A stretch of 64,000 nucleotides of DNA from Antarctobacter aquimaris (GCF_900184945.1 NZ_FXYF01000014.1:1-64000); one strand, 5' to 3'. Positions 1-9,406 are shown, counted from the stretch's first letter. The notes: a model not told the origin generated them from the sequence alone. Translations and numbers: made by a program.

Positions 1-106
1 ACGAACCTACGATCAACTATGGGCGGCTGTCGGACACGTCTGCGGCCTCTTCTCCGACGAGGAGTGCTACAACGACTTCAAGGCAGCCGGATATGAGGCC
101 GATTGA
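1..106 (+). mobile_element. C-terminal end of an IS630-type transposase (partial)
   Basis: Reading from base 2 gives about 34 residues ending in a TGA at 104-106. They contain LWAAVGHVCGLFSDEECYNDF and end GYEAD. The pattern LW-AIG-LF-ECxNYF-A-GY is what I know as the end of IS630-family DDE transposases. The rest of the gene lies left of the window, so I cannot tell whether the element is intact. No terminal inverted repeat can be confirmed from one end. A remnant is as likely as a live copy. Confidence 0.6.
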
Positions 107-118
107 TCGCGAAACGCT

Positions 119-637
119 CTAGCGGCGGCTGAGCGCGATCCCCTGCCCCGCCTGTTCCGGCCGTCCCAGTGGCGCGTGTGCCGCCAGCACCTGCGCCAGC
201 CGCTCCGCCACCTGTGGCTGCCAGGCTTCGGCGCGGCGGCTGTCGAGGTTGAAGCCCAGCATCTTGGCCTCGTTGGTGGCGCTGAGATTTCCCTGGGCGT
301 CCAGCACCCGGTGGAACAGGACGAACCGCTTGGCATCGACATCCAGAAGCTGCGTCTCGATGCTGAACCCCGCGCCCTCGGCCAGTTCGCCGGTATAGGT
401 GACGTGGTTTTCGACGATGGCGTATTCGTGGCCCTGTCGCGCCGCGATGGTCTGGAGCGGCGCGTTGATCCAGTTCCAGAAGGCCCAGTTGGCCTGGTCG
501 CAGATCGTCAGGTAATGCGCCATGTTCAAGTGATGGTATTCGTCCACCCACTCCGGTTTCACGCTGTTGCGGACCAGGACCAGCGGCGCGGCGATCTGGC
601 CGGTCCAGTCGTGCAGAAAGGTTTCGGTCTCCAGCAT
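119..637 (-). CDS. hot-dog fold thioesterase, carnitine-cluster type
   Basis: A 172-residue protein. The segment KPEWVDEYHHLNMAHYL (about residues 27-43) is the hot-dog thioesterase signature seen in the 4-hydroxybenzoyl-CoA thioesterase superfamily, and in the thioesterase domains that accompany carnitine dehydrogenase. The likely role is hydrolysis of a short acyl-CoA or betainyl-CoA ester in the cytoplasm; the substrate is inferred from context only. Its ATG overlaps the stop of the upstream CaiD-like gene (TGATG at 635-639), so the two are translationally coupled. No signal peptide or membrane segment is seen. The rest of a carnitine operon is not in the window. Confidence 0.7.
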   Translation of the reverse strand: MLETETFLHDWTGQIAAPLVLVRNSVKPEWVDEYHHLNMAHYLTICDQANWAFWNWINAPLQTIAARQGHEYAIVENHVTYTGELAEGAGFSIETQLLDVDAKRFVLFHRVLDAQGNLSATNEAKMLGFNLDSRRAEAWQPQVAERLAQVLAAHAPLGRPEQAGQGIALSRR

Positions 638-1419
638 CAGCGGCCTTTCCAGACGGGTGTGCGTTTTTCGGTGACAGCGGCGATGCCTTCGGCGGCATCC
701 TCGCTGGAATAGACGCGGGCGTAGGTGGGCAGGTCGCCCGCCCGCATCCGGGCAAAGGCGGCCTGGTCGCCCAGGCCCTGCGTGGCGCGGTCGATCTCCT
801 TGATCGCCTGGAGCGAGAGCGGGGCCGAGGCGGCGACACGGTCGGCAAGCTCCAGCGCGGTGGCCAGCAGCGTGTCACCCGGCACGACGGCGTTGACGAG
901 GCCCCAGCGGGCAAGCTCGGCGGCGGACGCACGGCGGCCGGTCATCAGCATCTCCATCGCCACGGCGCGCGGCAGGAGGCGTGGCAGGCGGATGATGCCG
1001 CCACTGTCGGGCACCACGCCGATGGTCGCCTCGGGCAGGCCAAACTCGGCGTGGTCGGCGGCCACGATCATGTCCGCCGCCAGCGCCAGCTCAAAACCGC
1101 CGCCCAGCGCCATGCCGTTCACGGCGGCGATCACCGGCTTGGTCAGGCCCCAGTATTCGGTCAGCCCGGCAAAGCCGCCGACCCCCTGGAAGGCATCCGC
1201 CGCCTCGCCCTCGGACGCGGCCTTGAGGTCCCAGCCGGCGGAAAAGAAGCGCGTGCCGCCGCCGGTGATGATGCCGACCGACAGGCCGTCATCCTCTTGC
1301 AGCGCCTGAAACGCCTCGCCCAGCACGATGCTGGTGGCGGCGGCGATGGCGTTGGCCTTGGGCCGGTCCAGGGTGATCAGCAGCACGCGGCCGTGCCGCC
1401 GGGTTGTCACATCGCTCAT
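637..1419 (-). CDS. caiD: enoyl-CoA hydratase/isomerase, carnitinyl-CoA dehydratase-like
   Basis: A 260-residue crotonase-fold protein. It closely follows E. coli CaiD as I remember it: [13 protein letters not shown] near the start, [11 protein letters not shown] at about 58-68, oxyanion-hole segment [13 protein letters not shown] at about 104-116, [14 protein letters not shown] at about 128-141, and an end in [10 protein letters not shown]. CaiD interconverts crotonobetainyl-CoA and carnitinyl-CoA. The length is normal for the family. It is coupled to the downstream thioesterase by a TGATG overlap. A general enoyl-CoA hydratase role cannot be excluded, because no CoA-transferase or carnitine-CoA ligase gene is visible here. 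The ATG at 1419 is preceded by a weak GGTGGA ribosome-binding site. Confidence 0.8.
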   Translation of the reverse strand: MSDVTTRRHGRVLLITLDRPKANAIAAATSIVLGEAFQALQEDDGLSVGIITGGGTRFFSAGWDLKAASEGEAADAFQGVGGFAGLTEYWGLTKPVIAAVNGMALGGGFELALAADMIVAADHAEFGLPEATIGVVPDSGGIIRLPRLLPRAVAMEMLMTGRRASAAELARWGLVNAVVPGDTLLATALELADRVAASAPLSLQAIKEIDRATQGLGDQAAFARMRAGDLPTYARVYSSEDAAEGIAAVTEKRTPVWKGR

Positions 1420-1747
1420 GGGTCCACCGTTTGCGCCGGGCCGGCGCCGTTAGCCGTATTTCCGATCCGCCAGGCGCGTTCAGGGCCCCGGCGCGTCGAT
1501 CCAGCCCCGTTGATAGGCGAAATCGCCGGGGCCGCCAACCAGCCTGAAACGTCAATCGCACAGGCGACGCAGAAGCCGCCGCCTTGGACGGGGCGCCCCG
1601 TCACACGTCATCCGTGGATACAGCGTCCCGACCCGCCCGGGAAACGGGCACAGGCCGAAGACCTGCGCGCAAGACGGGCGGGTTTCCGTTCCGGCGCGCG
1701 GCCGGACCGCCAATGATGGAGAGCGCAACAATGGCCCAAGCAGCCCC
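1420..1747. other. intergenic stretch, no gene seen
   Basis: About 330 bases between the caiD start and the sugar-phosphorylase remnant. All frames are short or lack a recognisable domain. It presumably holds the caiD promoter, but I see no clear -35/-10 pair. A six-codon frame at 1731-1751 overlaps the ATG at 1748 and is probably chance. Confidence 0.4.
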
Positions 1748-2549
1748 ATGAGCCCCCCGGGCCGTTGACCAACCGCCTGCGCAGGTCGCTGATGCGCCTC
1801 GACCCGGACCGCGACAACGAGGCGCTGACCGCCAAGGTCATCACAGCCTTCTGTCGGTGACCGGCTACCGCAAGGTGACCCCCTCCTTCGGTGACTGGCC
1901 GGACATCCGGCGCATTGGCGGCGACTGGCACCTGATGTCGGACCTCGTGCTGAGCCACGTGTCGAGCCGGGGCACCTGGTTCACCGCCTCCCGCCCGGGG
2001 CAGGAGCCCTGCGACAGGTTCCATTCCGAGGCCTCGCCCGAGGACGATCTGCCGATGGTGGTCCGGCGGCGCGCCACGCCGCGGTTGCAGGAGGTCGCAA
2101 CCGCGATGGGCACGCGCCATGTCTGCTGCACCTTCAGCCACGATCAGGTCGACCTCGACTTTCGCAACCCCGAGGTGCTGTTGGAGATCATCCGCATCAT
2201 CCGGCTGACCGATCCGAACGCGCCCAAGGTGTAAAACCTATTCTATTTCAATAAGTTAAACGAGTCGTATTGGTTCTACAGCTTTCCCCTGCCGCCGCGG
2301 ATCCTGCGCGCCATGCTGTCGGTCGACGCGCGGTCGCTGTCGAACTGGTGGCAGGCGCTGGACCGCAGCCAGTCCGTTTTCGCGCTGCACAATGTCAGCG
2401 ACGAGACGGTCGTTCTGTCGCCAAGGGCGCTGAACCTGATCGCTGACGAGGACTGGTTTGACCTGCTGTCCGGCGAACGGCTGCACCCCGAACAGGACGG
2501 CGTGACGCTGGCGCCCTACCAGTGCCGCTGGATCACCAACCGCGGCTGA
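1748..2549 (+). pseudogene. decayed GH13_18 sugar (glucosyl) phosphorylase
   Basis: Four separated pieces of one family are read in order. Bases about 1765-1854 encode the N-terminal TNRLRRSL-RLDPDRDNEAL piece. Bases 1857-2231 encode the next part, with TGYRKVTPSFGDWPDIRRIG, LMSDLVLSHVSS and FSHDQVDLDFRNPEVLLE, which matches the N-terminal barrel of sucrose/glucosylglycerate phosphorylases. After a stop at 2232, the same frame resumes with YWFYSFPLPP (about 2265). It runs directly into the C-terminal domain, with LDRSQSVFALHNVSDE (about 2360) and LAPYQCRWITNRG at the end. Intact enzymes have about 580-600 residues, so most of the barrel has gone through several internal deletions. No function is expected. 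Confidence 0.8.
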
Positions 2550-2551
2550 GG

Positions 2552-2599
2552 TTTGTACGTTTTGTACGTCCTGTACGCTGTTTCAGGTCAAAACGTACA
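2552..2599. repeat. tandem 9-base TTTGTACGT repeat plus inverted copy
   Basis: TTTGTACGT occurs at 2552-2560 and 2561-2569, followed in phase by CCTGTACGC at 2570-2578. An inverted CGTACA lies at 2594-2599. The block sits about 170 bases before the chosen start of the DEAD-box helicase, and just after the end of the decayed phosphorylase. It could be an operator array for the helicase gene or a leftover of the lost locus. No regulator was identified. Confidence 0.5.
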
Positions 2600-2766
2600 A
2601 CGCGGTAAGAAATTATTCACCACCACCCGCGATCCTGATCGGCGCGCCGCCGAATGGGCCTGTACTTTCGCCGGCAATGGGACTATGCGCGCGGTTTGCC
2701 CTGCCAAAGCGCCGCCCCCGGGCCGCGCTGCCGGACCCCGACCTTGACCGAAGAAAAGAAGCCGAC

Positions 2767-5061
2767 GTGAAACAAGCTCTCCGCGATGCCCTCGACGACC
2801 GTGGGTACACCACCCTGACACCAGTGCAGGAGGCGGTCCTGGCCCCCGAGCTGGAGGGGCGCGACATGCTGGTGTCGGCGCAGACCGGATCGGGCAAGAC
2901 GCTGGGCTTTGGCCTGGCCATCGCGCCGGTGCTGCTGGGCGAGGGCGAAAGCTTTGAGACCGCCGGCGCGCCGCTGGCGCTGGTGATCGCGCCGACGCGC
3001 GAACTGGCCTTGCAGGTCAAGCGGGAACTGAGCTGGCTTTATGCCCGCGCGGGGGCGGTGCTGGCCTCCTGCGTCGGCGGCATGGACATGCGCGACGAAC
3101 GCCGCGCGCTGGGCCGGGGCGCGCATGTCGTCGTCGCCACGCCGGGCCGCCTGCGCGACCACATCATGCGCCAGAGCATCGACCTGTCGCAGCTGCGCGC
3201 CGTGGTGCTGGACGAGGCGGACGAGATGCTGGACCTCGGCTTTCGCGAGGACCTGGAATTCATCCTGGGCGAGTCGCCGACCGAGCGGCAGACGCTGCTG
3301 TTCTCGGCCACCGTGCCGGACGCCATCGCCAAGCTGGCCAAGAGCTACCAGCGCAACGCCGAGCGCGTGGTCGCCAAGAGCGATTCGGTCCAACACGCCG
3401 ACATCGCCTACCGCGCGATGATGGTCGCCGACAGCGACGCCGAAAACGCCGTCATCAACACGCTGCGGTATTACGAGGCGCCCAACGCGCTGGTGTTCGG
3501 CAACACCCGCGCCATGGTGAACCGGCTGACCACGCGGCTGTCGAACCGCGGCTTTCACGTCGTGGCGCTGTCGGGCGAGCTGTCGCAGGCGGAACGGTCA
3601 CACGCGTTGCAGGCGATGCGTGACGGGCGCGCGCGGGTCTGCGTGGCGACAGACGTGGCGGCGCGCGGCATCGACCTGCCGAACCTCGAACTGGTGGTCC
3701 ATGCCGAACTGCCGTCGAACCACGAGACGCTGCTGCACCGCTCTGGCCGCACGGGGCGCGCCGGGCGCAAGGGGGTCAGCGCGCTGATCGTCACGCGCAA
3801 GTCGCGCAAGAAGGCCGAGCGCATCCTCAACTGGGCCAAGGTCCAGGCCGACTGGGGCGATGCGCCGTCGGCCGACGAGGTGCGCGCGCGCGACGAGGAC
3901 CGCCTGTTCGCCGCGCCCGAGTGGCAGGAGCCGGTGCCGGAAAGCGACGAGGAACTGGCCGGAAAGCTGGTCGCGGCCTTCACGCCCGAGCAGCTGGCGG
4001 CGGCGTTTTTGCGGATGTACCAGTCGGTGCGCTCTGCGCCCGAGGAACTGTCGGATCTCGACAGTTCGGCGCCGACGCCGCGCCAGGAGTTCGGCGCAAG
4101 CGTGTGGTTCTCGATCGAGGGCGGGCGCGTGGCCGGGGCCGAGCCGCGCCGCATCCTGCCGATGATCTGCAACGCCGGGAACCTGACCAAGGACGACATC
4201 GGCGCGATCCGCATCCGCGAGGACAAGAGCCTGGTGCAGATCCGCGAAAGCAGCGTGCCGGTCTTCCTGGCCGGGCTGGGCGCGGAGATGGTGCTGCCCG
4301 AGGGGCAGAAGGTGACGCAGCTGGCCGAGGCCCCCGCCTTTACCCGCAACGACAGGCCGGTGGGCAGCAAGCCGCCGGGCAAAGGGCCGCGCGCCGCGCG
4401 TCCCGCCGATGTCAAGCCGCCGCGCCCGCCCAAGGGCGACCGCCCCGAGCGGCCCGCCGCCAAGCGCGCGCGCCCGGTGCAGGAGGATGCGCCGGGGGAT
4501 GCGGCACCTGCCGCGCCTGCCGCTGCACCTGTAGCCGAGAGCCACCCGGCGCCGTCCGTGTCCGAGGCCCCCGCCGCCGCCCCGCGCGCGCCCGAGGAGC
4601 GGCCTGCGGAGCAGCCGAAGGAGCGCCCGGCCAAGCCGCGTGCGACCGGCGCAAAGCCCTATGCCAAGGACGGCGAAAAGCCCGCGCGGCCCGCGTCCAA
4701 GCGCCCGCGCGCGGATGGCGAGGCCTGGTCCGGCTCCAAGCCCGCGCGCCGTGGCGCCGAGGACCGGCCCGCCGCCGGGGCCAAGCGCCCGCGCCCGGCC
4801 AAGGACTATGCCAACGCCGCCGACACCTCGGCCCGGTTTGTCCCGCCGAAAAAGCGGCGCGCGCCGGACGGCGAGGCCGGGACCGAGCCGCCGCGCCGTC
4901 CGCGCGAGGACCGGCCCAAGGATCGGCCCTTCAAGTCGGCCGACCGGCCCAAGGGGCCGCCGCCGCCGCCCGGCAAGCCGTCGAGCAAGAAGAACAAGGC
5001 GCGCGCCGATGCCAAGAAACCCGGCGGCTTTGCCGGCAAGCCGCCGCGCAAGAAGCCCTGA
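2767..5061 (+). CDS. DEAD-box RNA helicase with DbpA-type RNA-binding domain and long basic tail
   Basis: Seen from the chosen GTG (764 residues): Walker A AQTGSGKT at 38-45, PTREL at about 76-80, TPGR at about 125, DEAD at 149-152, SAT at 180-182, and motif VI HRSGRTGRAG in the second RecA lobe. A DbpA-like RNA-binding domain follows (VWFSIEGGR to RESSVPVFL). After that comes a tail of more than 200 residues rich in Pro, Ala, Arg and Lys with repeated ERPA/KPAR-like units. Such enzymes unwind rRNA or mRNA duplexes in ribosome assembly and cold adaptation. The GTG at 2767 is preferred because AAAAGAAG lies just upstream and the domain begins ten residues later; an in-frame start at 2677 is possible. 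It probably has its own promoter. Confidence 0.88.
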   Translation: MKQALRDALDDRGYTTLTPVQEAVLAPELEGRDMLVSAQTGSGKTLGFGLAIAPVLLGEGESFETAGAPLALVIAPTRELALQVKRELSWLYARAGAVLASCVGGMDMRDERRALGRGAHVVVATPGRLRDHIMRQSIDLSQLRAVVLDEADEMLDLGFREDLEFILGESPTERQTLLFSATVPDAIAKLAKSYQRNAERVVAKSDSVQHADIAYRAMMVADSDAENAVINTLRYYEAPNALVFGNTRAMVNRLTTRLSNRGFHVVALSGELSQAERSHALQAMRDGRARVCVATDVAARGIDLPNLELVVHAELPSNHETLLHRSGRTGRAGRKGVSALIVTRKSRKKAERILNWAKVQADWGDAPSADEVRARDEDRLFAAPEWQEPVPESDEELAGKLVAAFTPEQLAAAFLRMYQSVRSAPEELSDLDSSAPTPRQEFGASVWFSIEGGRVAGAEPRRILPMICNAGNLTKDDIGAIRIREDKSLVQIRESSVPVFLAGLGAEMVLPEGQKVTQLAEAPAFTRNDRPVGSKPPGKGPRAARPADVKPPRPPKGDRPERPAAKRARPVQEDAPGDAAPAAPAAAPVAESHPAPSVSEAPAAAPRAPEERPAEQPKERPAKPRATGAKPYAKDGEKPARPASKRPRADGEAWSGSKPARRGAEDRPAAGAKRPRPAKDYANAADTSARFVPPKKRRAPDGEAGTEPPRRPREDRPKDRPFKSADRPKGPPPPPGKPSSKKNKARADAKKPGGFAGKPPRKKP

Positions 5062-5067
5062 CAGGGG

Positions 5068-5979
5068 TCAGATCGCGTCGGGCGGCCCGCTGGACAGCGG
5101 CGCGCAGAGCGTCACCAGCCAGTCGCGGAACAGGCGCACCGGGTCGGACAGCGGCCCCTTGCGGGATAGCGCGTAGTAGACCGCCAGCCAGTCGAACGGC
5201 AGGTCAACCCGGACCAGCCGGCCGTCCTGCAACGGCCGGCGCACGGTGATCTCGGGGCTGAGGTGCAGGCCGTAGCCCAAGAGCGCGGCCTCCAGTTCGA
5301 ACTTGGCGCCGCCGGGGTCGACCACGCGCAGGCGGGCGGGATCGCAGCCGGCCCTGCGCACCACGGCCTCCCACACGCCGCCGCCGATGCTGACATCGCG
5401 GATCCAGGGCAGGTCCGACAGGTCCGGCGGGCCGTCGCCCAGCAGGCCCGGCGCGGCGCAGAGGATGAAGGGCGTGCGCAGCAGCGGCGTCGCCTCGGCC
5501 CCCTCCCAGCGCTGGCCCGGCGCGCCGCCGCGCACGACGATGTCATAGGCGTCAAGGTCGATCGCCGCATCGTTGCCATCCGGCGAAAACGACACCTGCA
5601 CGCCGGGATGACGGGCCCAGAAATCGCCCAGATCGGGCATGATCACCGCATCGACGAACCGCACGGTGGTGGAGACGCGCACGCCGCGCGCGGCCTCTTG
5701 CGCGGTGACGTCGTCGATGCCCTTGACGATCTGCGCAAAGGCGGTGCCGAGCGCTGCGCCCAGGCCCTGCCCGGCGCGGGTCATGGCCAGGCCGCGCCCC
5801 TCACGCCGGACCAGGGCCAGGCCCAGCTCGGCCTCGAGCTTGCGCACCTGCTGGGCGATGGCGGCGGTGGTCACGTTGAGCGACCGCGCGGCGGCGGAAT
5901 AGCCGCCCAGCCGCGCCGTCGCCTCGAAGGCGCGCAGGGTGGTGAGCGGCGGCAGGCGGTGCCAGTCGACTTCGGTCAT
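5068..5979 (-). CDS. LysR-family transcriptional regulator (GcvA-like)
   Basis: A 303-residue protein with an N-terminal winged helix-turn-helix (TLRAFEATARLGGYSAAARSL, then TTAAIAQQVRKLEAELG) followed by a periplasmic-binding-like effector domain. The opening LPPLTTLRAFEA is typical of the GcvA/AmpR branch of LysR regulators. It is convergent with the helicase (6 bases between stops) and divergent from the secreted SnoaL-like protein at 6154. LysR proteins often control the divergent neighbour, so that gene is the first candidate target. The effector is unknown. Confidence 0.85.
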   Translation of the reverse strand: MTEVDWHRLPPLTTLRAFEATARLGGYSAAARSLNVTTAAIAQQVRKLEAELGLALVRREGRGLAMTRAGQGLGAALGTAFAQIVKGIDDVTAQEAARGVRVSTTVRFVDAVIMPDLGDFWARHPGVQVSFSPDGNDAAIDLDAYDIVVRGGAPGQRWEGAEATPLLRTPFILCAAPGLLGDGPPDLSDLPWIRDVSIGGGVWEAVVRRAGCDPARLRVVDPGGAKFELEAALLGYGLHLSPEITVRRPLQDGRLVRVDLPFDWLAVYYALSRKGPLSDPVRLFRDWLVTLCAPLSSGPPDAI

Positions 5980-6153
5980 TGGATAGCCAGACTATAGGGT
6001 TCCGAATTATCCCTGACTCGGGTAGGCGGGTCGTTTCAAGTTATAATTGGGGTGTCGTCGCACTCCGGGGCCGGAACGGTTCCAGTTCCCCAGCTATCCG
6101 GACCGGCGACGATCCGACCGGGCCAAGCGCCCCCAGACCCCATGGAGACCGAG

Positions 6154-6660
6154 ATGCACAGCCTGACCGGCGCCTTTGCCGCCGCCCTTTCGCTGGCCAC
6201 CGCAAGCCTTGCCCTGGCCGATCCTGCCAGCAACTCCGCGAAAGGCGCGCATGCCGCCTACCTCGCGGCGATCAACAGCAACGACCTGACGCAGTTCCTG
6301 GAGACGGTGACCGACGACATCGTGTTCATCGCGCCGGACAGCCCGGTGATGTCGGGCAAGGGTGAGGTCGGCCCCTGGGTTGCCGGCTATTTCGCGGCGG
6401 TCGAGACGCATTGGGACAAGCGGTCCGAGGAGTTCGTCGTGTCCGGTGGCTGGGCGTTCGAGCGCTATGCCTATGTCGCCACCGACACCATGCGGGAGAG
6501 CGGCGAAACGCTGACCTCGACCGGCCACGGCGTCAACATCTACCGGCTGGAGGACGACGGCGTGTGGCGCGTGGCGCGCGACATCTGGGTCAGCGGGCCG
6601 GTCGCGCAGCAGGAGGTCAGCCTGCTGGCCGGTTGCGCGGGCGGTGTCGGTCCGTGCTGA
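6154..6660 (+). CDS. secreted SnoaL/DUF4440-like protein
   Basis: A 168-residue protein starting with a clear Sec signal peptide (hydrophobic AFAAALSLATASLALA, cleavage probably after LALA near residue 22). The mature part has the NTF2-like alpha+beta cone pattern: AAYLAAINSNDLTQFLETVTDD, VMSGKGEV, and VNIYRLEDDGVWRVARDIW. The ATG at 6154 is chosen because GGAG lies 5-8 bases upstream and the signal peptide follows at once; the in-frame ATG at 6142 has no ribosome-binding site. Members of this fold are often enzymes or binding proteins of unknown substrate, and none can be named here. It is divergent from a LysR gene that may regulate it. Confidence 0.72.
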   Translation: MHSLTGAFAAALSLATASLALADPASNSAKGAHAAYLAAINSNDLTQFLETVTDDIVFIAPDSPVMSGKGEVGPWVAGYFAAVETHWDKRSEEFVVSGGWAFERYAYVATDTMRESGETLTSTGHGVNIYRLEDDGVWRVARDIWVSGPVAQQEVSLLAGCAGGVGPC

Positions 6661-6724
6661 ACGGCGTGACCTGACGGCAGCGCCGCCCGCACCGGGCGGC
6701 CTGTCGTGCGCGCCGGTCCGGCGG

Positions 6725-7354
6725 TCAGGCGTCCCCGGTCCAGCGCAGCACCACGTCGGCGGGGCCGCGTTCCGCCTGGACGCGGCGGGCGTTGGGGATG
6801 TCGTTGGCATAGGCCTTGCGGTGCGCCTCGTCCTCCGGGTAGCCGAAGCCACGCCAGCGGTCGAGCAGGCGGCGTTCCAGTTCGGCCTCGGGCACTTCAA
6901 GGAAGACGGTGAAGTCCCAGAGCGGCTGAAGCCGGTCCCAGGGGGGATCAGCGAAACAGAGGTAATTGCCCTCGGCCACGACGATGCGGGTGTCGGGGGT
7001 GATTTCCTGCGCCCCGGCGATGGCGATTTCGCGCGACCTGTCGAACACCGGCAGGATGACCGAATCCTCGGACGCGGCGCGGCGCAGGGTGGCCGCCAGC
7101 CCGCCGAAGTCGAAGGTTTCCGGCGCGCCCTTGCGCGGCAGCAGGCCGCGCGGCTCCAAGAGGCGGTTGTCGAGGTGAAAGCCGTCCATCGGCATCAGCG
7201 TGGCCGTGGGGCCCAGCCGGTCGACCAGCGCCTCGGCCAGGGTGGATTTGCCCGAGCCGGGCGGCCCGGCGATGGCGATCATCAGGCGGCGGCCCTTGGG
7301 TTTCAGCCGGGCGACGCGGTCGGCCAGCGCGCGGGTCTGTTCACCGATCATCAT
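6725..7354 (-). CDS. P-loop nucleoside/sugar kinase (uridine kinase-like)
   Basis: A 209-residue protein with Walker A AGPPGSGKST (about residues 28-37), MDGFHLDN at about 56-63, and EGNYLCF in the middle. The order is that of the uridine kinase/pantothenate kinase/phosphoribulokinase-like family, including the FrcK-type proteins of alphaproteobacteria. It is cytoplasmic. The ATG at 7354 overlaps the TGA of glpK (TGATG), so it is translated with glycerol kinase. A role in sugar or polyol phosphorylation is a reasonable inference. The exact substrate cannot be read from the sequence. Confidence 0.72.
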   Translation of the reverse strand: MMIGEQTRALADRVARLKPKGRRLMIAIAGPPGSGKSTLAEALVDRLGPTATLMPMDGFHLDNRLLEPRGLLPRKGAPETFDFGGLAATLRRAASEDSVILPVFDRSREIAIAGAQEITPDTRIVVAEGNYLCFADPPWDRLQPLWDFTVFLEVPEAELERRLLDRWRGFGYPEDEAHRKAYANDIPNARRVQAERGPADVVLRWTGDA

Positions 7355-8850
7355 CAGAAGACCTGCGCGGCGGCGACGGCACGCTTCCATGCGGCGTATT
7401 TCGCATCGCGCGTGGCGGCGTCCATGCCGGGTTCAAACCGGCGTTGCAGCGCCCAGGTGTCGGCAAAGCCCTGCTGGCCGGGGTAGATACCGGCGCGCTG
7501 CCCGGCCAGCCAGGCGGCCCCCATGGCGGTGGTTTCCAGCACCTGCGGCCGGTCGACCTGCGCGCCCAGGATGTCCGACAGGAACTGCATCGCGTAGTCG
7601 GATGCGCTCATCCCGCCATCGACGCGCAGGGTGGCCGCGCCGCCGGTGGCGCCGGTGGCGCTCCAGTCGGCGTGCATCGCCTCCAAGAGGTCGCGGGTCT
7701 GGTAGCCGACCGATTCCAGCGCGGCGCGGGCCAGTTCGGCCGGGCCGCTGTTGCGCCGCAGACCGAATATCGCGCCGCGGCATTCGGCGTTCCAGTAGGG
7801 CGCGCCCAGGCCGGTGAAGGCGGGCACCATGACGACATCCTGGCCGGGGTCGGCGGATTCGGCCAGCGGCTGGGTCTCTTTCGCCTCGCGGATGATCTTC
7901 AGCCCGTCGCGCAGCCATTGCACGACCGCGCCGGCGATGAAGATCGACCCTTCGAGCGCGAAGGTCGGCTTGCCGTCCAGCTGGTAGGCGATGGTGGTGA
8001 GCAGGCGGTTTTCGCTGCTGACGGGGGTGGCGCCGGTGTTGAGCAGGGCAAAACAGCCGGTGCCGTAGGTGGATTTCATCATGCCCGGTTCAAAGCAGGC
8101 CTGGCCCAGCGTGGCGGCCTGCTGGTCGCCGGCGACGCCCAGGATGGGGATTTCGCGGCCAAAGAGATCGGCGCGCGTGGTGCCGAAGTCGGCGGCGCAG
8201 TCCAGCACCTGCGGCAGCATCGCCATGGGCACGTTCAGCATGCGGCACATGTCGTCGGACCAGGCGCCGCGACGGATGTCATACAGCATGGTGCGCGCGG
8301 CGTTGGTGGCGTCGGTGACGTGGCGCGCGCCGCCGGTCAGGTTCCAGATCAGCCAGCTGTCGACGGTGCCGAACAGCAGTTCGCCCGCCTCGGCCCGCGC
8401 CCGCGCGCCGTCGACGTTGTCCAGGAGCCAGGCGAGTTTCGTGCCCGAGAAATAGGGGTCGAGCAGCAGGCCGGTGGTCTCTGTGACCTGCCGCTCAAAA
8501 CCGTCGGCCTTGAGCCGCTGGCACATGGCCGAGGTGCGGCGGTCCTGCCAGACGATGGCGTTGTGGATCGGCTGCCCGGTGGCGCGGTCCCAGACCAGCG
8601 TGGTTTCGCGCTGGTTGGTGATGCCGATGCCGGCGATGTCGGCGGGGCGCACGTTGGCCTTTTCCAGCGCCGCGCGGCAGGTGGCGGCGGTGCTGGCCCA
8701 GAGGTCGGAGGGCGCGTGTTCGACCCAGCCCGAAGCCGGGTAATGCTGGGTGAATTCCTCCTGTGCTGTGGCGGCGATCTTCAGATCCGCGTCGAACAGG
8801 ATGGCCCGGCTGGACGTGGTTCCCTGGTCGATGGCCAGAATATGGCTCAT
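7354..8850 (-). CDS. glpK: glycerol kinase
   Basis: A 498-residue protein of the FGGY carbohydrate kinase family. It starts with [17 protein letters not shown]. It also has [14 protein letters not shown] and [26 protein letters not shown]-like spacing ([15 protein letters not shown]), [19 protein letters not shown], and [15 protein letters not shown]. All of these are hallmarks of GlpK. It converts glycerol and ATP to glycerol-3-phosphate. The ATG at 8850 begins the first beta strand exactly; longer in-frame upstream sequence lacks homology. The P-loop kinase downstream is translationally coupled. No glycerol facilitator or dehydrogenase is next to it. Confidence 0.95.
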   Translation of the reverse strand: MSHILAIDQGTTSSRAILFDADLKIAATAQEEFTQHYPASGWVEHAPSDLWASTAATCRAALEKANVRPADIAGIGITNQRETTLVWDRATGQPIHNAIVWQDRRTSAMCQRLKADGFERQVTETTGLLLDPYFSGTKLAWLLDNVDGARARAEAGELLFGTVDSWLIWNLTGGARHVTDATNAARTMLYDIRRGAWSDDMCRMLNVPMAMLPQVLDCAADFGTTRADLFGREIPILGVAGDQQAATLGQACFEPGMMKSTYGTGCFALLNTGATPVSSENRLLTTIAYQLDGKPTFALEGSIFIAGAVVQWLRDGLKIIREAKETQPLAESADPGQDVVMVPAFTGLGAPYWNAECRGAIFGLRRNSGPAELARAALESVGYQTRDLLEAMHADWSATGATGGAATLRVDGGMSASDYAMQFLSDILGAQVDRPQVLETTAMGAAWLAGQRAGIYPGQQGFADTWALQRRFEPGMDAATRDAKYAAWKRAVAAAQVF

Positions 8851-8953
8851 TCCCCTATCCTCCCCTGTGTCGCTTTGCCCGGTCTTGCGCCGGTCCTCAT
8901 TGAGTAGCCGCGCGGCGGGTCTTGGGCAACGTCTTATCCGGCCGAAGGGGGCA

Positions 8954-9241
8954 TCAGCGCAGGTCGCTGAGTTGCAGAGGGCTGTCGCCGTGCATGTCGA
9001 CGTGGCGCAGCGCGCCGTGGGTTTGCAGGATGTCGTGGATCGCCAGCACCTTGGCCACGTGCGAGGCGCTGTCATGCGCCACGATGGCGCGCAGGCGGGC
9101 GCGGGCGGTGTCCGGCACGGCGCCCAGGTCGAAGGCGTCGACATAGGCGCGCAGGGCGGTGTCGAGCGGGCGCGCGGCATCGGCCGTCGCGGCGGCGGGC
9201 AGCAGGGCAAGCGCGAGACAAAGGGCAAGATGGCGGAACAT
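8954..9241 (-). CDS. small secreted protein, possible EcfG target
   Basis: A 95-residue protein with a strong Sec signal peptide (hydrophobic [18 protein letters not shown]) and a mature part with [12 protein letters not shown] and a conserved-looking HVDMHGD near the end. The ATG at 9241 has GGAGAG about 7 bases upstream. It is the nearest full gene downstream of an EcfG-type promoter at 9491-9518 on the same strand, with a 17-codon frame in between. I do not recognise the family. Export to the periplasm during stress is an inference. Confidence 0.6.
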   Translation of the reverse strand: MFRHLALCLALALLPAAATADAARPLDTALRAYVDAFDLGAVPDTARARLRAIVAHDSASHVAKVLAIHDILQTHGALRHVDMHGDSPLQLSDLR

Positions 9242-9325
9242 GGCAGCTCTCCGGGACAGGATGGGAGGGCGCGGCCGCAAGCGGCGGCCACGGGTCAGGC
9301 GGAACGGGAGGGGATGGGAAGGCGG

Positions 9326-9379
9326 TCAGCCGCGGGTCTGGGCGGCGACCTGGTTCTGTCCGTGGGTCTGTCTGGGCAT
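9326..9379 (-). CDS. 17-residue reading frame with strong ribosome-binding site
   Basis: The peptide is MPRQTHGQNQVAAQTRG. A canonical GGAGGA lies about ten bases before its ATG at 9379. It stands in the leader of a probable EcfG-driven transcript, downstream of a perfect 8-bp hairpin at 9407-9426 and about 85 bases before the secreted-protein gene at 9241. It is hydrophilic, rich in Gln, Thr and Arg, and without Cys. It could be a true microprotein, a leader peptide, or chance; the strong ribosome-binding site is the main support. Confidence 0.4.
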   Translation of the reverse strand: MPRQTHGQNQVAAQTRG

Positions 9380-9406
9380 CGGGCAGTCCTCCGTTGCGCG
9401 TGACAT

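Noticed and set aside
3921-5249. Second long plus-strand frame within the helicase tail
   Set aside because: Out-of-frame reading of the repetitive Pro/Ala/Arg tail codons.
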